Shown here: one piece after another, positions 46,898 to 61,379 of the stretch
How positions within the stretch are numbered: position 1 is the stretch's first letter
Layout: the number at the start of each line of letters is the position of its first letter
Assembly: GCA_964019155.1 (NCBI GenBank)
Contig: OZ025244.1
Span: 15,774,893-15,838,892, forward strand
Length of the DNA stretch: 64,000 nucleotides
Direction: 5' to 3'
Source of the DNA: Osedax fenrisi
Taxonomy: Eukaryota > Annelida > Polychaeta > Sabellida > Siboglinidae
Position numbers and translations under genes: made by a program
The notes under the pieces: generated by a model
Databases searched by the model: none
What the model was told of the DNA's origin: nothing
The model's input: only the letters and a program-made list of their open reading frames with translations

Positions 46898-47730
46898 CCC
46901 TATAATATCTATATAATATAAATTATTAATAATTGTAAATAATATTTATTATTAATATATTGTATTATATTTCAATAATAATTCAATTGAATTAAATGCA
47001 TATATTGAATGTATATCATATAGATTATATACTATAGTCACCTATAGTAAATTAAATATAATTTTTATATAAATGCATTTAATTGGATACAAATATCTAC
47101 TCATTGTACATCGTACAATGTATGTTCTACATTATCTGTTGAGTCAAAGTGTGTGGTTTACTTATATTATATCAATTGATTAAATTCTATTATGGTAAAA
47201 ATAACAATTATTATTTAAATACTATGTAGATTAACATATTCTTGCAATACCTTGGAAAACATTACAAAATAATTATCAATACAATATCATATCAATGTAA
47301 TAATACAATACTAAAATGTTGTTAATATTCTTATAAATTAATATAATAATATTAGAGTATCGTATATGCAATGATAGGCACCGATCCTCGGGATCGCCGA
47401 TAAAAATAATCCATAAAAATAATCCGTAAAATAATAGTGTTTCAAATACCGAAATAATTATTTTAAAGTTGACCTCATAAATTGCTATGAAAACAACACG
47501 GGAGGATCGGGCTATATTCGATTCATACCTTACAATTTAATTATATTAAATTAATAAATATTTTGCTGAACTTAATAATTCAATTTTCATTTAAATTAAT
47601 TATTAAAAACAACACAATACCTTAATTATTAAGCGCCGCGGTATTATATATTAAGGTAATAATTTTTCTTTTTAAATTTATTATTATTTGTGTAACTATT
47701 TATTTGTTTTATTATTTCAACTTGACGCAC
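46898..47730. other. AT-rich DNA, no gene seen
   Basis: Mostly AT-rich. A short inverted pair CCGATCCTCGGG / GGGAGGATCGGG lies at about 47380 and 47499. Confidence 0.5.
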
Positions 47731-47739
47731 ATAAACGTC

Positions 47740-48135
47740 CATCGTTTTCTGAGTCAATAAACCTTTCTATTATTATTTATTATTATATCATAAATATTAT
47801 ATTATAAAATATATCGAGCCGAGAAACAATGTTAATTCGGATTATGAAAACGTTTCTCTTTAGGCGTATTTAACGACGCCGTACATATACTTACACGTAA
47901 TTATATGTATACCGTCGTGAAATACGTCTATCTAGGTCTATTATCGATCTACGATATTATATTAATATATCGAACAGGTCATCGCGTCGACGTCATGGCC
48001 ACGATATTTTAGAAATGTACGCCCTCAAATGTTTAGTTAATTATTGTGTTCTCTTTATTGAGTAGTAGCGGGCGGTGCGGTGGGGATTTGGGTACGTCGC
48101 TATATTAGTCATCAAATACGTACAAACAAGTATGC
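47740..48135. promoter_or_regulatory. CpG-bearing island, possible promoter
   Basis: Unusually many CG dinucleotides (GTCATCGCGTCGACGTCATG; GAGTAGTAGCGGGCGGTGCG) in otherwise CpG-poor AT-rich DNA. No exon could be proven. It lies 3.8 kb upstream of the first detected MOCS2 exon and could hold its promoter or first exon, but that is only a positional guess. Confidence 0.3.
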
Positions 48136-49937
48136 ATATCTACGCATTATATACCTACGCATAATCGCATAATAATATTATGTATTTTTATATTTATTAA
48201 ATTTTTAATAATATATATTATATTGTATAATATAAATTATGATTATACGCTTATTTATTAGTTCGTCAAACATAAAGAATTGGTGTATATAAATATATAT
48301 ATATATAATTAATTATGTATACATATATCACGTTACATATATTTAATATTTTGTTTTTTTTGGTTTAGTTTTTCTATTTTTTAACTGTATTACTTCCAGA
48401 AGTGAATTTATAAAATTTGCATGACGAGCGTCAATCTTTTATAGGCTAATTTCTGGATATAATGCAGCTACAAAAACAGAAAACTAATCCTAACCCAATA
48501 TATCAATATATATATAATAATAATAATCAGAATTTAGGTATGACCATGGTAAACGAAGAAGCACTATGCTTATCTAGTCGTTTACCTATTTCACTTTACT
48601 ATAGGACAATTATGAGGAGAAAATTATAGTAAAAGTAAAATAAAAATAAAATGTTAGTTAGTTTTAAAGAGTTAAAGTTAGTAAAAGAAATATATATGTA
48701 AAAAAACAAAATTATAAATAAAATTTAATTATTTAGTAATCTATTAGAATAATACACTTAATAAAAATATGATAAATTTAATTATTAAAATTATAACCAG
48801 AGTAGCCAACAGTAATTGAAACTAATGAGGATATATGGTATATCAACTTCAGGGGTATGGGTTCGTCAGGTCCAATGCCTTAGGGATCCTATTTGTGCCA
48901 ATAATAAGAACACTGGCAATAATTTCCTCAGAGTAAAAGTATATCCCTTCCCCCGACACGTACCATACCACACAATTACAAAAACATCAGCCACTCCGTC
49001 ACCAAAAAAACACAATATAAAATAGTTCAAATGTTACTATAAATGTATATTCATATAGATTACTTTTTAAATTATAAATTAAAAAAAAAAATATTAAACA
49101 AATAAGAATATTTTTTTAAAAATTCCTCATAATGCCATTCATCATGTAAATAAAATTTGAGATAAGATAAATAAATAATATAATTAAAATATAATCAAAT
49201 AATTAAAAAAATAATTAGGTAATTAAAAAAAACGTAAAAAACAAAAACGTTACAAATTACAAAGCTATACAAATACACTTAATATACAATAATAATACAA
49301 TAATACAAAAATAATAACTTACAATTCAACACTACAATTTATAATTAAATTCAAATAGTACCTACTAACTTTTCATAACTTTACACTTTATCAAAAAAAG
49401 TAAAGTATTGTTATTATCACCAATTTTATACTAAGATTTTAAATCAAAGAATATGTTTGTAAACTATATAATTTGTATACAAAAATCAAAATTCAAACAA
49501 AAAATAAGAAGCAAGACAATAAAGTAATTTTTCTTTTTGTAATAATTATTTTTTTATTTTAACTAAGTTTCAGATTAATTATATAGAAAATTTAAATTTT
49601 TCTCAAGAAAATTTAAATTAAAAAATAAATTACTAAAAGTACACATAATTTAAAGGTTTTAAAAACAGTTAAAAGGTTAAAAAAATAATATTTTATTATT
49701 GGTTTTTTTTTATATATTTAAAAATATATTTATGTAAATTCTAAAATATATATATTTATATGTATGCGTGTATCGAATAAATATATAAATAACATATATG
49801 AGGATTTTTTTCGAACCGTCAACATCGCAAAGCTAGCTTCCTTTAACTTATGTAAATAAAGATTACATATGATCATATATAATCATATAATATAGAGTCA
49901 TAAATGCTTATTCATATATAAATATTTATATAGATAA

Positions 49938-50013
<76 letters not shown>

Positions 50014-50949
50014 CAATATAATATAATAATAGATTTATCAGTAGATATATTCGTCCTTGCATTTAAACGTATACACTTTTTTTCAAATCAATACACATAC
50101 TCAATGCCCGTGTCATATTTTTAAACATTTCGAATACCCTTCCCATCTTGACCCCTCGCGTAAATTAAAAACCCTAACCCATTTAAAGTTTAAATTTGAA
50201 ACAAAAGCAACATATGTAGTATACGGTATACGTGGAAAACAATCTCTAAATATGTGTATTTTATGATATCTTCTAAATCGGTGAATAAAACAAGCGTTGA
50301 TGTTGTTGTATTATTATAGTGCAGTGTTTACATGTAGCGATAACGCGGTTACCTTATAAATGTAGATTTTAAGTCTATCGTCGAATCAAATTCAATATAT
50401 AAGATTAATTAAGGTCATCATTAATTATACACATTTTTATAGAATGTATATGACTTTATATCGGGTAATCAATAAATATTTATGAAAGTTACTTATTTAC
50501 ACAAAATAATGGTAGTACAGTTTAACATGATGACCATAATATGATCACCATAATAGTTGCTTAATGACTCACTCTTGATAGTAAGTAACTGTTCGCTAGT
50601 GATTCATAGCTTACTATTATTTAAATATAAATATGTATATGTTAATCAAGAGGCGAGTTAATCAACTAAGTGTCCTATTCTACACACATACAGAGAATAG
50701 TGCAATCAATACGCATAGCTCTGTGATTAGAGAGCTGACAATCAATAGCATGTGTACACAATATAATCATATCGAAGGACTGTTAAACGTAGAATTTGTT
50801 ATAACTATGATTCATAATTTTACGCTAACCGATATTCTGACCAGTGTTGCATGATAGGATGCATTATTATACTCTAGGCTGCAGTTACAGGTTTACAATA
50901 CCAGCGTTAGGCATTTTTTACATATAGAGTTTTATCCTATGCAATTTTA
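48136..50949. other. AT-rich region with one balanced island, no proven gene
   Basis: Contains a partial copy of the ~106-bp unit near 48440, a balanced-composition island at about 48806-49025 (69-codon open frame of no recognised identity), AT-rich DNA, and a (TA)n run at 49937-50009. The missing first exon of MOCS2A may be in here or further upstream; several short ATG-plus-donor combinations are possible and none is compelling. Confidence 0.4.
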
Positions 50950-50956
50950 AGATAAA

Positions 50957-51893
<937 letters not shown>

Positions 51894-51911
51894 CATACTT
51901 GCCCATACTAG

Positions 51912-52033
51912 ATAAAAGTGTTGTTCTTCGCCAAGAGTAAGGACCTAGTACAAGTGTCTAGCGCGCCGTTGACAGTTAACAAATACACGACAGCGCTGTT
52001 CCTTAAGCAAACTATCCTCACTAACTTTCCGAG
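51912..52033 (+). CDS. MOCS2: MOCS2A exon (N-terminal half of small subunit)
   Basis: Encodes the ubiquitin-like sulfur carrier subunit of molybdopterin synthase (MoaD family). It reads IKVLFFAKSKDLVQ, matching the family start (V-x-V-L-Y-F-A-K-S), then SSAPLTVNKYTTALFLKQ and ends TNFP. The exon opens after ACTAG, because the codon before is a stop, so an upstream exon must supply the initiator Met. It ends CCGAG before GTTAGT, leaving two bases of a codon. GTG at 51918 is in frame but should not be the start of a eukaryotic protein. The preceding intron ends in a 930-bp TAC array whose last triplets lie about 20 nt from the acceptor. Confidence 0.85.
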
Positions 52034-52278
52034 GTTAGTTAGTCTACCACGGCCGCATACAGCGGTTATGTTACTACGTGTCCACGCTTATCAAGTCACC
52101 TTAATATAACTAGAACAATTTTTAATCATATGAATTTTATAATTTTTTATAATGTACAAATATTTTATAAATTATAAAACTCTCAACGAAGATAACCTAT
52201 TCCATATATATATATATATATACATCCATCATACTATTATCAAATTACAATGCTAAACTAGCCAACACTTATCTACAG

Positions 52279-52405
52279 CCTATATTCGATACAAGACTCA
52301 TTCCTGCTGGCCTTACACAACGAGTACCTTCATCAAGACAACGTTCCGCTAGTACTGCAAGACCTTGATGAAGTAGCGGTGATACCCCCTATCAGTGGCG
52401 GCTAG
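52279..52405 (+). CDS. MOCS2: MOCS2A final exon (C-terminal Gly-Gly)
   Basis: Follows the acceptor ATCTACAG. The first base completes a Ser codon from the previous exon. It reads LYSIQDSFLLALHNEYLHQ and ends LDEVAVIPPISGG before TAG at 52403-52405. The ending is essentially that of animal MOCS2A (EIAVIPPISGG). The terminal Gly-Gly is the site that is adenylated and thiocarboxylated and inserts into the MOCS2B active site. The detected A part is 82 residues, against about 88 for human MOCS2A, so little is missing upstream. Confidence 0.92.
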
Positions 52406-52866
52406 AAGTACCACTAACCCCAGTTAAACCCCACTAACCCTTCATCCTTTACCCGCACTACTTATTCAGCTAATAACATTAATGTACACATACCATAAAC
52501 TCTAATTAAAGCCACTCTTCCTATGTTAAAAACCACTAACCACTAACCTCATCTATATCTCATTTAGCTACACAAAAACTTATTTAAAACCCGATAACTT
52601 TCAATTAGACCCTAATAATACATCAGTTAAACCCAATATATTCCAAGTTAAATACCTTTAACCCTTCATCTAAACCCCACTAACTATACTAATATATCAG
52701 TTAACCCATCCGTAAACTCTATCCTTCCTCATTTAAACCCCGCTAACACCTTAATTTAACCCAATTAACTGCACAACTAAACCCACTAAGCATTCAGTTA
52801 AACCCTTATTAACCACCAGTTAACTCTAATAACCCCACGACGACGGTGAATCCCAATCAAAACAAA
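52406..52866 (+). promoter_or_regulatory. G-poor spacer between the MOCS2A and MOCS2B ORFs
   Basis: 461 nt, rich in C, A and T on the + strand and very poor in G, with only two ATGs. CACTAACC, GTTAAACCC and CTAAC words recur throughout. It could be the intercistronic leader of a two-ORF mRNA. Alternatively, since CTAAC resembles a branch point, it could be part of an intron ending at an AG such as 52818-52819 in a B-specific transcript. Confidence 0.5.
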
Positions 52867-52969
52867 ATGGCCGATGATCACATCATCATAACGGAGCAAC
52901 TTTTGGACCCCAACGCGATAATAGACCTAGTAATGCATAGTACATGCGGGGCCGTGTCCACTTTCATAG
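52867..52969 (+). CDS. MOCS2: MOCS2B first coding exon
   Basis: Large catalytic subunit of molybdopterin synthase (MoaE family). The ATG at 52867 (CAAAATGGCC, good initiation context) starts MADDHIIITEQLLDPNAI, and the exon ends STCGAVSTFIG, matching the family block SPLCGAISLFVG. It ends with one base of a Gly codon before GTTTAT. An in-frame GTG at 52846 could be mistaken for a start but is not expected here. The N-terminus is shorter than human MOCS2B, which has an extra leader. Confidence 0.88.
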
Positions 52970-52975
52970 GTTTAT

Positions 52976-53050
52976 ACACACACACACACACACACGCACT
53001 CATATACACACTAGCTCACACACACACGCGCGCGCGCATACACTAATGAG
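52976..53050. repeat. (CA)n / (CG)n dinucleotide run
   Basis: Starts six bases inside the donor of the first MOCS2B intron. Confidence 0.9.
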
Positions 53051-53077
53051 CGTGTATGTGTAACGCCCGATATATAG

Positions 53078-53131
53078 TAACCTTGTAACCTTGTAACCTT
53101 GTAACCTTGTAACCTTGTAACCTTGTAACCT
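53078..53131. repeat. (AACCTTGT)n octamer, about 6.5 units
   Basis: Perfect head-to-tail octamers in the first MOCS2B intron. Confidence 0.95.
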
Positions 53132-53425
53132 AATGGTTTAGACACTGCCATTCAACTTCTTAGTAGAGTTTTCGGCCGGGTTTATAGTCGGCGTTGATTA
53201 ACCAATCAGACACCCTTCACCCGCATAGTATGGCCGCCGTATCCACTGTGTACAGCTACACTCACTCGCACACATACACGCGCGCACGCATCCATACACA
53301 CATACTGTTGATATTCTAGCGTACAATAACTGTTGCCAGTTACTTCTATTAGCCATCTAGATACCGGTACGAGTTTGAATCTTACCGGAGACCCCTCGAT
53401 AGCTTTTATATGGTCTAATTTCCTA

Positions 53426-53505
53426 TAAATAGAACGCGTAGAATTCCAGCATCTGGAATATTCTAAATATTTAGAATTTTTAGAATACTTGATAACTGCG
53501 CGCGA
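53426..53505. promoter_or_regulatory. Possible heat-shock-element-like cluster
   Basis: TATAAATAG is followed by AGAATTCCAGCATCTGGAAT and further GAA/TTC inversions (GGAATATTCT fits nGAAnnTTCn; TAGAATTTTTAGAATA follows). It lies in an intron. It may be chance in AT-rich DNA. Confidence 0.3.
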
Positions 53506-53976
53506 GCATATCTACATGTGTGTACGTGCGTCCTCAATGCAGTTGATAGACGCACTCGGATATACGCACTGAACATGATTGTTAAGTTATTACGTGTGCC
53601 TACCAATGATTCATTCCATACCTGGCGATGTATTTCCGGCCTAGATTTCGAAACAACACGGGCTACAATGCGTTTAATTCTATGAGTAATTCACTTTATC
53701 TTTTATATGGGACAACAGTACTATTTAAGTGTAACTGTGGATATAATGATATATAATGCTATAAATAGACATGGTTTACTTTAATAGATGATATGGACTT
53801 TATTCCTTTATCTTAGATATAGAGCAGTGTTATTTTTAGAATGTGAATTTTATTTACAAACAAAATTACTCTTTAATATTTAAACTTTAATACTTTAATA
53901 TTTCATTTTCTATGTATATATATCAATTTAAATAAATTATTTATATTCACATGATCAATAATGATGGTAAAGACTG

Positions 53977-53979
53977 TTT

Positions 53980-54050
<71 letters not shown>
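53977..54050. repeat. (TA)n run
   Basis: About 36 TA units in the first MOCS2B intron. Confidence 0.97.
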
Positions 54051-54058
<8 letters not shown>

Positions 54059-54360
54059 TAAATAAATTAAGTATAATATAAGATATATTATAAATAGGTA
54101 AATATAATAAAAACTATAATAATTACATTTAGAAATATAAATGTGAAATAATATCCTTTTGGAAAAGTATACCAGACATATTTTTGTATATAGTATATCT
54201 TATTATGTTGTTCTATAAATTAAAAAAACTTCAATGTTTACAATTTATTTTTTCATAAGTATATCCTTTATATTTATTTTAATCATTGTGCTTATTAAAA
54301 TGATTATTTGTTATTTATGCATAGCTTTATATTCTAATTTTTTCATATATTATATATAAT

Positions 54361-54480
54361 CAGGGATGGCTAAAATACTTAAATACAAATATTTATTTTC
54401 TAAATAATATAACATAAATATAAATATTTATGTAATATTTTAAATAGATATGTGATAAAATATCAATAAAAATAAGATAA
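54361..54480 (+). mobile_element. hAT terminus, CAGGGATGGC type
   Basis: Starts CAGGGATGGCTAAAATACTT then AAATACAAATATTT, the style of many BED-type hAT ends. No matching right end before the next exon, so a fragment. Confidence 0.5.
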
Positions 54481-54889
54481 TAATAATTATATTATATTTG
54501 TATACCATTTTGATATACTATTTTTGATATATTATTAGATATTATTATTAATAAAATATATAATGTATGAAATATAATGTTAAAAATACTGTTTATTTTT
54601 TAAATTAAACAATGTACTACCTTTTTTTATTCGTTATAAAATATTGTTCTATTTGTTAATAATTAAATATATTTTCATAGTTTATTTTATAGCTTAAATA
54701 ATTAGGTAAACAATATAGTATACCAAATACAATAATCGTATACAATATTGGTATAGGTATAGCATGACTAGAGCGAAATGCAATATTACCACACCTGTGA
54801 TTAGGTGCATTATTTAATGAAATAGTTTCCGCCTTCTGCCTTACCTCCCCTATTATCTGCTCACTAATGCGCGACCCATACGAACTCAG

Positions 54890-55046
54890 GTACCACCAGA
54901 GACACTTTCGACGACAAACACGTCACCAAGCTCAGCTACGAATGCTACGAAAGCATGGCCGTAGCGAAGATAAGCGCGGACATCTGTAAGCCAATCAGAG
55001 AGAAGTGGCCCGAAGTACGTAGCATTGCGATCGCCCACCGTACGGG
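54890..55046 (+). CDS. MOCS2: MOCS2B second coding exon
   Basis: Follows CGAACTCAG; its first two bases complete the Gly codon. It reads TTRDTFDDKHVTKLSYECY and then SMAVAKISADICK up to IAIAHRTG. GTTR...F is the conserved MoaE block, and HR-x-G marks the conserved substrate-facing region. It ends with two bases (GG) before GTTAAT. Length 157 keeps phase with both neighbours. The codons are GC-rich against the surrounding introns, as expected of selected coding sequence. Confidence 0.92.
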
Positions 55047-55383
55047 GTTAATATAGTTTGGTAATAATATATATATATGATCCGGTATATTTCTGTTCCC
55101 ATCTGTACCCTAAATCCGTGAACTATAATGTTACGATTACTCCATTTAAATGAAATGCATTTAATTTTAATATCCGAGTTAACTGAACGTCGAATATATA
55201 TTATATGTATAATTTACAATATACACGTACCATGTATACAATTACAATAATAATAATTATATATTGGAAGATGTTTTGTTCTCTTTTCGTCGGTTGTTTA
55301 TATGTGTTGTTTTCTCCTAGGCGGCTTTAAAATAAGATGGAATATTTTCTATTGTTTTTGCCGAGTACATTGTATGTACGCGT

Positions 55384-55413
55384 AGATAGATAGATAGATA
55401 GATAGATAGATGC
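55384..55413. repeat. (TAGA)n microsatellite
   Basis: About seven units in the second MOCS2B intron. Confidence 0.95.
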
Positions 55414-55768
55414 ATAGTTTATTGTTTAGCAACACGAATACAATTATAATAATAGTAGTGAATTTAAAATCCGGCGAAACAAACCGACACGAAACAAGAA
55501 ATAAAAATAAATATATTATAAAATTGGTAACAACACAAATTTTATATGACTAGCACGTCTATGTGCATGTTTATGTGTACGTTTATGTGCATGTGTCTGT
55601 ATATCAATGTTGAAGAACTCGTTCGTAAACCTAAAACCATGATTGCACTGTCGATATTGCCTCTAGGCAACTAGCAGCGAACACTACCGTTGCCCCCATT
55701 ACCACAAAACCCCCTTCACAATTGTATTGACCACTTCATTGACCACCACCACCACTGTACAATGACAG

Positions 55769-55892
55769 GGAGGTACCGGTCAGCCATATTAGTTGCATTA
55801 TCGCCGTGTCGTCCATACATCGTACAGAGAGTCTGCGTGCAGTTGAGTTTGCAATAGAGGCGCTTAAGAGATGTGTTCCCATATGGAAGAAG
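55769..55892 (+). CDS. MOCS2: MOCS2B third coding exon
   Basis: Follows AATGACAG; the first base completes a Gly codon, giving HRTG-EVPVSHISCIIAVSS across the junction, in line with HRLGLVPVSEASIIIAVSS-type sequences. It continues IHRTESLRAVEFAIEALK and RCVPIWKK. The conserved lysines of the VPIWKKE motif form the thiocarboxylate-accepting active site. It ends in phase 0 at AAG before GTAGGT. A GTA/GTG triplet array begins about 15 bp inside the intron; the long Val or Ser run seen on reading through is an artefact. Confidence 0.93.
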
Positions 55893-55904
55893 GTAGGTGT
55901 ATAT

Positions 55905-56214
<310 letters not shown>

Positions 56215-56905
56215 TGAATTTTAATATAAAATATTTAATTTGTATTCACATTTTTCTATTTATAATATATTCTTAAAGTATTCTTAATTTAAAATAGAGT
56301 AAGATACTTATTATTATTAATTTAATTGATAACATGTAATAATATATTCTATTTCACTTATAACATATGCTAATATTTGTAGAATTGCACATAGAATATT
56401 GATTATTTAACATGTGTTTAATTAGTATATAAAGAGTATAAAGATAGTGTTTTCTTGTGAACAAAAGTCATCAAGTAATTATAGAAACTGTGAACATTGT
56501 TTTTATTAAATATATTAATTTAACTTATTCATGATAGTAATAGGAACTACTAATGTAAAGTTATCCAGGTATAATTAAATATATACATATCCACACATAA
56601 TTGACATAACTGGTATAAAATGAATTAAGGATCATTTAAAATTAACTAAGATTTATAGATATATTTATATATTATATTTTAAAAATTATAATTTTGTATA
56701 TATATATATATATAATTGTGTGTTAATAAAACACTCTACATTGATATAACTGTACAATATATAATAAATAAATGAATAGGCCTACTTTTTCTAGACAATA
56801 AGAAATCAATAATAGGCTTATTTAATATCTATATATATAATTGATTACTGATTTACTATTTGTTATGTATTTACCATATAAAAGTCCAGTTCAACATTAT
56901 TATAG
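56215..56905. other. Intronic AT-rich DNA
   Basis: No repeat family or exon recognised. Confidence 0.6.
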
Positions 56906-56910
56906 TATTA

Positions 56911-57410
56911 CCAAAGATTTTCCAAAGGAAAGATATTGCACATGTGTATATTTGTGTCACCTTATAATTCGATATTGCCATCTAGCGGTATTAGTCAGAT
57001 AATAAGACATTTCTATATTTATTGTAATTGTAAATAATAAATTATATACAATATACATGTATATTGTATTATAATATGTATTTACATGATTTTAAAATGA
57101 TAATATAATTATATAACAATAGAATACACTGATTAGTTATATTTAATATAAACAAATAAAATAAATGATAAATATATTGTTATAAATCTAATATTAAAAA
57201 AAACTACATGTATTGTATTATATTGTAATGATTTTAAATGTATGTATATAATTAGAAAACAAGAAATTTAAATACAAATATCACATGATTTAACATTTCA
57301 TATACTATTTCGCCATCTAGTGTTAATATTGTTTTTTCATTTTAAATTTACATTTCGAGGTACTAGAGATAGATAGGGAGTGCAATATCTTTCATTTGGA
57401 AAATCTTTGA
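56911..57410. mobile_element. 500-bp MITE, CCAAAGATTTTCC family
   Basis: Ends CCAAAGATTTTCCAAAGGAA and the complement of TCAAAGATTTTCCAAATGAA, agreeing at 29 of the 31 terminal bases. The 5-bp TATTA lies outside each end (56906-56910, 57411-57415). Non-coding. GCCATCTAG occurs near both ends in opposite subregions. Confidence 0.9.
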
Positions 57411-57415
57411 TATTA

Positions 57416-58170
57416 CATTGTATTTAAATACCTCCATATAATCAAGGACAGGACATCTGCTAATGCATATTTTGTGAAATTGTTATTCTCCGATTGCATA
57501 ATGAACCAGGAGTACAAATTTAAATTTAATACAATAATCAATGCCAAAACTAATTTTAAATCAATGATTTAAATATAATCATATTAAATGTAGAATACAA
57601 TTTAATATACATTATATTATGTGGAATATATTTAAACCCAATTTATTAATAATTTGTCTGGTTTAATAAAATATTTATATAGATATACAAATTAAAAATA
57701 TTAATATCATATATTAATAACTAAATATTAATAAATCAATATCTTTGATTCAAAGATTGAAATATAAAAATACCATTGAAAAGTATCTAGTTGTGGAGGA
57801 GTACAACAAGTGTATATATACATATCAGTATATATATCAGTATATTAGATATCATATTTATTTATTGAAATCTCAAATATTGTCTAGTTAGGCAACATTA
57901 CATAAGCAACTCTATAATTACCCTGGCATTATCTAAATCTTATAATAATAATATACTATATATATATATATATTTATAATATATTTTAACTTAATTCCCA
58001 TTAATTCTTCCCATTAATAATTTTATTTTTTAATAAATATTGTTAAATTTACATTATTTTTATCCAGGATTTATGTATTACTTTTAATTTTCTTATTTTG
58101 TATTATATTATTAAATAGTAATTTTAATAATAATAGTAATTTAATAGTACTTTTAATAATCATAGTTTTA
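57416..58170. other. Intronic AT-rich DNA
   Basis: Short TA runs and low-complexity sequence; nothing recognised. Confidence 0.6.
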
Positions 58171-58174
58171 GTTT

Positions 58175-58654
<480 letters not shown>

Positions 58655-58823
58655 CAGGCCCGTAGCCAGAAATGTATACCAGGGGGGGCAAGGCCCCACA
58701 ACATTTTAAAATTAAAATGTAATGAATATAAACCAGTATACTAGTAATAATATCACTACCAGGATCACTACTAGTAATTTACTAGAATCCTATATTATTT
58801 ATATTGACACACAATGTGAATTA

Positions 58824-58863
58824 CCAAGACCTATTATAACCTCGGGGTTATAGGAGGTCTTGG
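58824..58863. repeat. Hairpin related to 35449-35487, copy 3
   Basis: CCAAGACCTATTATAACC, loop TCGG, then the complement with two mismatches. About 170 bp inside the hAT left end. Confidence 0.85.
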
Positions 58864-59378
58864 AATTACTCAGGGTACAAATAAACAATAAATAAAAATA
58901 CACTGTGTGTGTATATTATACACTATATAAATATACATTTATGCATATAATAATATAAAATAAATCAGTATACTGATTTATCCTATAGGATAATGTTAAC
59001 AGGTAACGTAAACAATAATAACATTAGTAGATAAGTCTACTGAATAAAATCGAGTGAATTAAACATTTAGTCATGGAAAAGGTAAGCTTATAACGAGATT
59101 TTCTAATAATATATAGAAAATAGTTATCAGTGCGTATCATATTATTAATGTGTGGAGATTAGTCTAATTGAGAGTTTATAGTGAAACAGGGGATAGTTAT
59201 AGATTGAGAAGTTGGAAGATATAGTAGAAAAATATGAGTGATTGATAGAGGAGAATTCTCCACAGTTAACTGTGTCTTGAGAATATGATAGTATTATTTT
59301 TAGTCATATTTAAGGAAATGGAGTTATGAGAGAACCAATGAGTGAGAACAGTAATACAATTAAACATAGCTATTTGAA

Positions 59379-61260
59379 TCAGGCCAGAATCACTAGAACT
59401 AGAAAATGGCTATATATCTGAAGATCATCGGAATAAATATAATAGTTAATATTAGGATATTTGTGGAAAATTGATTTTATAGGAAGAATATAAATAATGA
59501 ACAAAATAGGGCCAAGAACAGAGCCTTGTGGAACACCACGTATGTTAACACAAGGAGGAAACAACGAGGAGTTAATATTCACCGAATATGTTCTAGATGA
59601 AACAATATACATAAACCAACTGTAGACTTGATAGTGTATTCCAATTTCATTAAGTTCAATAGAAAGAATATTGTTATCGAGATTATCAAAAGCACTAGAT
59701 AAGTATAGTAGTACGATATAGAATGGGCTCTATTATCAATTGATTAAGATATATGAAAATATCATTAATTATTAATGTAAGATAGGCACTTTGATATTTA
59801 TCAACAATAGCATTATACTAGATTTGCACATACTGTAATTAATAAGTTGAGTGGACACAACACGTTCTGATATCTTAGTTATGGATGATAACTGGGATAT
59901 TTGACGATAACTTGATAAATTAGAATCGTCAAGATTTGTTTTTTTTTAAATCGGAATAATCTATGAATATTTCATTGATCGTGGAACAATAAATGATATA
60001 ATATATGAATGATTTACGCGATAATTCCAATAAAATATGGTAATAATGAACGAAGTAGATTGAGTGGAATAGGATTAAGGGGGAATTGGTTTTCATTAAT
60101 GTTATCAAAGAGAGTGCAATGTCATGTGTGGGAAGCGAAAAACAAGAACAGTGATTATGAGTGGATATTAAAGTTTGAGTGATGCCGAGTTGATGTTTGG
60201 AAGTACATGATAATGATAGAAATTTTTTGTTGGAAGAAATTGGCAAACAATTAATACATAACTAAATCATGTTGGTCCGGAAGATGCTTGGTCTGGGTTT
60301 TACCTACTATGGTGAAAGATAATTTATAAGCTTGTTTAGAAGTTATTCCATAACTACCGAGCATATCAGTAAAGTATGACGATTTGGTAGAGAGAAGTTT
60401 TTTCTTGTAAAGCGATCGAAAAATTTAAAGGAAATAAGATCAGATTCAAATTTAGAGTATGTATATTTACATTGTAGTCTACGAATTAGTTGACTCAGGT
60501 TAACAAGCTCAATATTAAACCAGAAAAACTTAAAATAAGGTCGGCTGATAAGAGTAATGGAGGGTAGAACAATATCAAGCGAATAAGATAATGCCAAATT
60601 AAAATAATAAAATAGTGCACTTTTACATGTAGACAAATCAGAAGATATAGGTTGTACCTACTGTTGTTAAGTTCATGGAATACAAAGTTAACACACATTG
60701 GTTTATCAATAGAGGAGATTTTCCGAAACGATCTAGAAGGTCTATTAATTAGTGACACCGGCACGTTCAAATCAAATAATATGACAAAGTGATCAGATAT
60801 TAGAGAATTTTAAGTGGGATATGAAATTAATTTTGAATCACCTAGATATAAGAAAAAGTCAATATTATTACTATTAGTGTTATTAGTAAAGAAAACATAT
60901 TGCGTCAGAGAATAATCAAATATAAGTTCATTCAGAGATAAGGAAGCATAGTTTTCATTATTAATTTGAATATTAAAATCACCAAGAATAACCGTGATAA
61001 CTGATGTGAAAGATTCTAAAATAGAAGAGATGTCAGCTATAGCTGTCTTATAAGAAACTCCATAGGCTATATAAAGGTGGAAGGTAGTTAAGTATACTTA
61101 TAATGGTAAATAATGAAGGAAACTGAATATTACAGATCATAATTTCATATGAAGATACACATGGGGTGGATGACGAAATAATCTTAAGTTCCGATGAGAA
61201 TAACAGAGCCAAGCAGCACGATGATGTGATGTAGACCTATTAGTAAACAATACCTACTTA
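59379..61260 (-). pseudogene. CR1/L2-like LINE remnant nested in the hAT element
   Basis: Minus-strand pieces: ILGDFNIQINNENYASL near 60970; SLISDHFVILFDLNVPVSL near 60800; linker frames 60343-60770; RGVPQGSVLGPILFIIYILP near 59530; and catalytic YSDDLQIYS near 59420 (YADD-type with a Ser). Several stops and shifts; the fingers part of the reverse transcriptase is heavily eroded. Confidence 0.8.
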
Positions 61261-61348
61261 AAAACAATCAGAGGTCAGTTGGGAAGCTAGATCAGAATCA
61301 CCAGTATGTGTTAGTTAAGCAAGTCTCAGTAGGTGTTGCATTATTTTG

Positions 61349-61379
<31 letters not shown>

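Noticed and set aside
52846..53046. 66-aa ORF starting at GTG and ending in a His/Thr run
   Set aside because: The N-terminal part is MOCS2B exon 1 from ATG 52867; the rest is intronic CA repeat.
53078..53131. Telomere-like repeat (AACCTTGT)n
   Set aside because: Only about 6.5 units inside an intron and not a known telomere unit.
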